From assembly GCA_947311455.1 (NCBI GenBank), contig CAMZKY010000171.1:1-6698 (forward strand): DNA of 6,698 bases, in the 5' to 3' direction. The notes under the pieces were generated by a model. That model saw only the letters and a program-made list of their open reading frames with translations, was not told the origin of the DNA and did not search any database. This DNA comes from an uncultured Marinosulfonomonas sp. Its GTDB lineage: Bacteria; Pseudomonadota; Alphaproteobacteria; Rhodobacterales; Rhodobacteraceae. A program made the translations under genes and the position numbers. Shown here piece after piece: positions 5,102 to 6,698 of this stretch; within the stretch, counting starts at the first letter, position 1; every line of letters starts with the position of its first letter.

Positions 5102-6589
5102 ATGGCTTTAACTCGTCGACATCTCCTTGCTCTTTCGGGCGCAAGCCTGCTTTCTCCCGCTCTCATTGGCCGCGCAGTGGCGGCTGTCGGGGGGATGGAT
5201 TTGCCGATTCCGGATTTATGGGATTTAGGGGCCGATAGTGCGCCGAAATTGGACGCCATTGCCGCGCGCACAAAATTTCTACAGGGGCAAGAAACCGTAA
5301 CGGTGGGCTATGGCCAAGGATATCTAGGCCCAGTGTTGCGTATGAAACGTGGTGCAACTGCGCGCATAGATTTGGGCAATAAAATTAAAGAGACAATTTC
5401 TGTGCATTGGCACGGAATGCATATCGAAGGGGTGCAGGATGGTGGTCCACATAGCCCCGTTCACCCAGATGCCGTTCTCCATGCAGCATTAGATGTGGAT
5501 CAACCCGCGTCGACATTATGGTATCATTCGCACATCCATCAACGCACCGGAATGCATGTTTATTATGGTTTGGCGGGCATGGTGTTTATTGATGATCCCG
5601 ATGCAGCAGATTCCGGTTTGCCCAAAACTTACGGAGAAGACGATATTCCGCTGGTGGTGCAGGACCGTTCGTTCGAGGCCGGCGGACAGATGAATTATGC
5701 GCCACGCGGCCCGTCGCGGATGATGGGATATCGTGGCAACCAGATTTTGGTGAACGGGGCTATTCAACCGCGTGCCTCGGTGCCTAAAGGCATGGTGCGG
5801 CTGCGCATTTTAAATGGTTCAAACGCACGGATTTATCATTTCCACTTTGAAGATGGGCGCGCCTTTCATCAGGTGGCAAGTGATGGCGGCTTGCTTCCAG
5901 CTCCAATTGAAAAAACAGTTTTAACGCTGGCCCCTGCGGAACGTGTCGAGATTGTCGTTGATTTTGGCAATGCCAAAGCGGCGCGTTTACTTTCCTTCCC
6001 TGACACAAACATGGGGATGATGGGCGGCGGCATGATGGGGATGATGGGCAATAGCGCGTCACCCCAAGCGGTTGCAGCGGGCGATGCCTTTGAGGTGATG
6101 ACGTTTGACGTGAATTCCAGCAAAACGGGCGCGGTGAAGAAATTGCCATCCATATTGGCTGGCGCGCCGACACCCGATTTTGACGAACCTGTCAGACGCC
6201 GTCAGTTCAACCTTCAAATGATGGGCGGCGGTATGATGGGCCGTATGATGGGAGGCGGGCACGGGATGTCGATCAATGATGCATCAATGGACATGGGCGT
6301 TATCAACGAAAAAATCACCAAAGGCGAAACCGAAATCTGGGACGTCTCGGCAGACGAGATGAAACACCCATTCCACGTGCATGGGCTATCGTTTCAAGTA
6401 AAATCTATGAACGGGCGCGACGTGCCGTATAATTCAATGGGATTAAAAGACGTGGTTTTGGTGGATGGCACCGCAGAATTGTTGGTTAAATTCAATCGCA
6501 CAGCGGATGCCAAAACGCCATATATGTATCACTGCCATATTCTGGAACACGAAGATCTGGGTATGATGGGGCAATTCACCGTCTCTTGA
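5102..6589 (+). CDS. Tat-exported CueO-like multicopper oxidase (probable periplasmic cuprous oxidase)
   Basis: The product is 495 aa from the ATG at 5102 (GGA 8 nt upstream). The start at 5102 puts the twin-arginine signal TRRHLLAL at residues 4-11, with likely cleavage after AVA (25-27); an earlier in-frame ATG at 5039 overlaps the -10 region. Three cupredoxin domains are implied. All copper ligands are present: HWH (His102, His104), HSH (His142, His144), HPFHVH (His422, His425, His427) and HCHILEHEDLGM (His477, Cys478, His479, His483, Met488). Cys to His to Met spacing equals that of E. coli CueO. Asp418 and Met420 match the CueO substrate-copper residues Asp439 and Met441. Met/Gly-rich blocks at 304-316 and 373-389 probably bind Cu(I). 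The likely role is oxidation of Cu(I) to Cu(II) with O2 reduction to water, giving copper tolerance; oxidation of other metals or phenols is possible. It stands alone, with its own promoter region. Confidence 0.93.
   Translation: MALTRRHLLALSGASLLSPALIGRAVAAVGGMDLPIPDLWDLGADSAPKLDAIAARTKFLQGQETVTVGYGQGYLGPVLRMKRGATARIDLGNKIKETISVHWHGMHIEGVQDGGPHSPVHPDAVLHAALDVDQPASTLWYHSHIHQRTGMHVYYGLAGMVFIDDPDAADSGLPKTYGEDDIPLVVQDRSFEAGGQMNYAPRGPSRMMGYRGNQILVNGAIQPRASVPKGMVRLRILNGSNARIYHFHFEDGRAFHQVASDGGLLPAPIEKTVLTLAPAERVEIVVDFGNAKAARLLSFPDTNMGMMGGGMMGMMGNSASPQAVAAGDAFEVMTFDVNSSKTGAVKKLPSILAGAPTPDFDEPVRRRQFNLQMMGGGMMGRMMGGGHGMSINDASMDMGVINEKITKGETEIWDVSADEMKHPFHVHGLSFQVKSMNGRDVPYNSMGLKDVVLVDGTAELLVKFNRTADAKTPYMYHCHILEHEDLGMMGQFTVS
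6017..6039 (+). repeat. Direct repeat copy 1 encoding MMGGGMMG in the oxidase
   Basis: This 23-nt sequence is repeated 201 nt downstream (6218-6240) with a single C/T difference, in the same reading frame. It encodes residues 306-313. Met has only one codon, so part of the identity is forced, but the glycine codons also agree apart from one third base. Confidence 0.7.
6218..6240 (+). repeat. Direct repeat copy 2 encoding MMGGGMMG in the oxidase
   Basis: Second copy, encoding residues 373-380, 67 codons after copy 1 and in frame. It lies where E. coli CueO carries its Met-rich insert ahead of the third domain's copper ligands; copy 1 lies where E. coli CueO has only a short QMGM stretch. Confidence 0.7.
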
Positions 6590-6611
6590 TAAAAGACGCG
6601 ATCAAAGAGAA

Positions 6612-6630
6612 AGGGGGCATCGCGCCCCCT
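6612..6630 (-). terminator. GC-rich hairpin, likely terminator for a gene entering from the right
   Basis: AGGGGGC (6612-6618) and GCCCCCT (6624-6630) form a perfect 7-bp stem around a 5-nt loop. On the minus strand it is followed by TTTCTCTTT, which fits an intrinsic terminator for leftward transcription. On the plus strand no T-run follows, though the stem may still help end the oxidase transcript, which stops 23 nt upstream. Confidence 0.55.
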
Positions 6631-6642
6631 CAGACTGCTGAC

Positions 6643-6669
6643 AAAGTCCTCGCTTTATGCGGGGATTTT
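6643..6669 (+). terminator. Rho-independent terminator downstream of the multicopper oxidase
   Basis: TCCTCGC (6647-6653) pairs with GCGGGGA (6659-6665), one G-U pair, around a TTTAT loop, and the stem is followed by TTTTT. The A-rich flank at 6643-6645 can pair with the T-run, extending the stem to 11 bp. This is a normal intrinsic terminator for plus-strand transcription. Nothing identifiable lies between it and the window end; an ATG at 6677 opens a short reading frame that runs off the edge and cannot be judged. Confidence 0.65.
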
Positions 6670-6698
6670 TGATTCAATGTGGTATGTTAAAGAAAGCT

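Noticed and set aside
5784..6262. Minus-strand reading frames over the oxidase
   Set aside because: They mirror the Met/Gly-rich coding repeats and have no domain or start signal of their own.
1..6698. CRISPR array, tRNA or rRNA gene, complete insertion element or new defence system
   Set aside because: No spaced repeat arrays, clover-leaf or rRNA-like sequence, or transposase are visible; nearly all space is filled by recognised housekeeping genes.

Overview
The window looks like a core-chromosome segment from an alphaproteobacterium, most likely Rhodobacterales (Roseobacter-type). The evidence is the gene order DUF177 / rpmF / plsX / fabH / ihfA / merR, the protein sequences themselves, a moderate GC content with AT-rich intergenic gaps, and GTG starts preceded by GGGGG-type ribosome binding sites. 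This is an inference from gene content, not a database match.

Left part (1-3705, minus strand). Reading right to left, the order is a DUF177/YceD-family protein, then after a 151-nt leader rpmF (ribosomal protein bL32), plsX and fabH (phospholipid and fatty-acid initiation), ihfA (integration host factor alpha), and a MerR-family regulator cut off by the left edge. rpmF-plsX-fabH and ihfA-merR are tightly packed. Between fabH and ihfA is a 100-nt gap that appears to hold a separate ihfA promoter. It has a -35 TTGACT and a -10 TATGGT, a perfect consensus IHF site abutting the -35, and a perfect 7-bp inverted repeat over the -10. This suggests that IHF controls its own gene.

Middle part (3706-4911, plus strand). 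A short AT-rich divergent promoter region separates the DUF177 gene from bamE, an outer-membrane lipoprotein of the BAM complex. bamE is followed by cheD, a chemoreceptor glutamine deamidase that stands here without any other chemotaxis gene.

Right part (4912-6698). After a 190-nt intergenic region with a perfect TATAAT box comes a Tat-exported CueO-like multicopper oxidase. It keeps all copper ligands and carries two Met/Gly-rich blocks encoded by near-identical 23-nt direct repeats. Two hairpins follow: one looks like a terminator for a gene approaching from the right, the other has a T-run for the oxidase gene.

Overall these are mostly housekeeping and envelope genes: translation, lipid synthesis, nucleoid architecture, outer-membrane assembly and periplasmic copper handling. 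I see no mobile element, CRISPR array, RNA gene or clearly new multi-gene system. The points most worth checking are the likely ihfA autoregulatory site, the doubled Met-rich block in the oxidase, and the isolated cheD.
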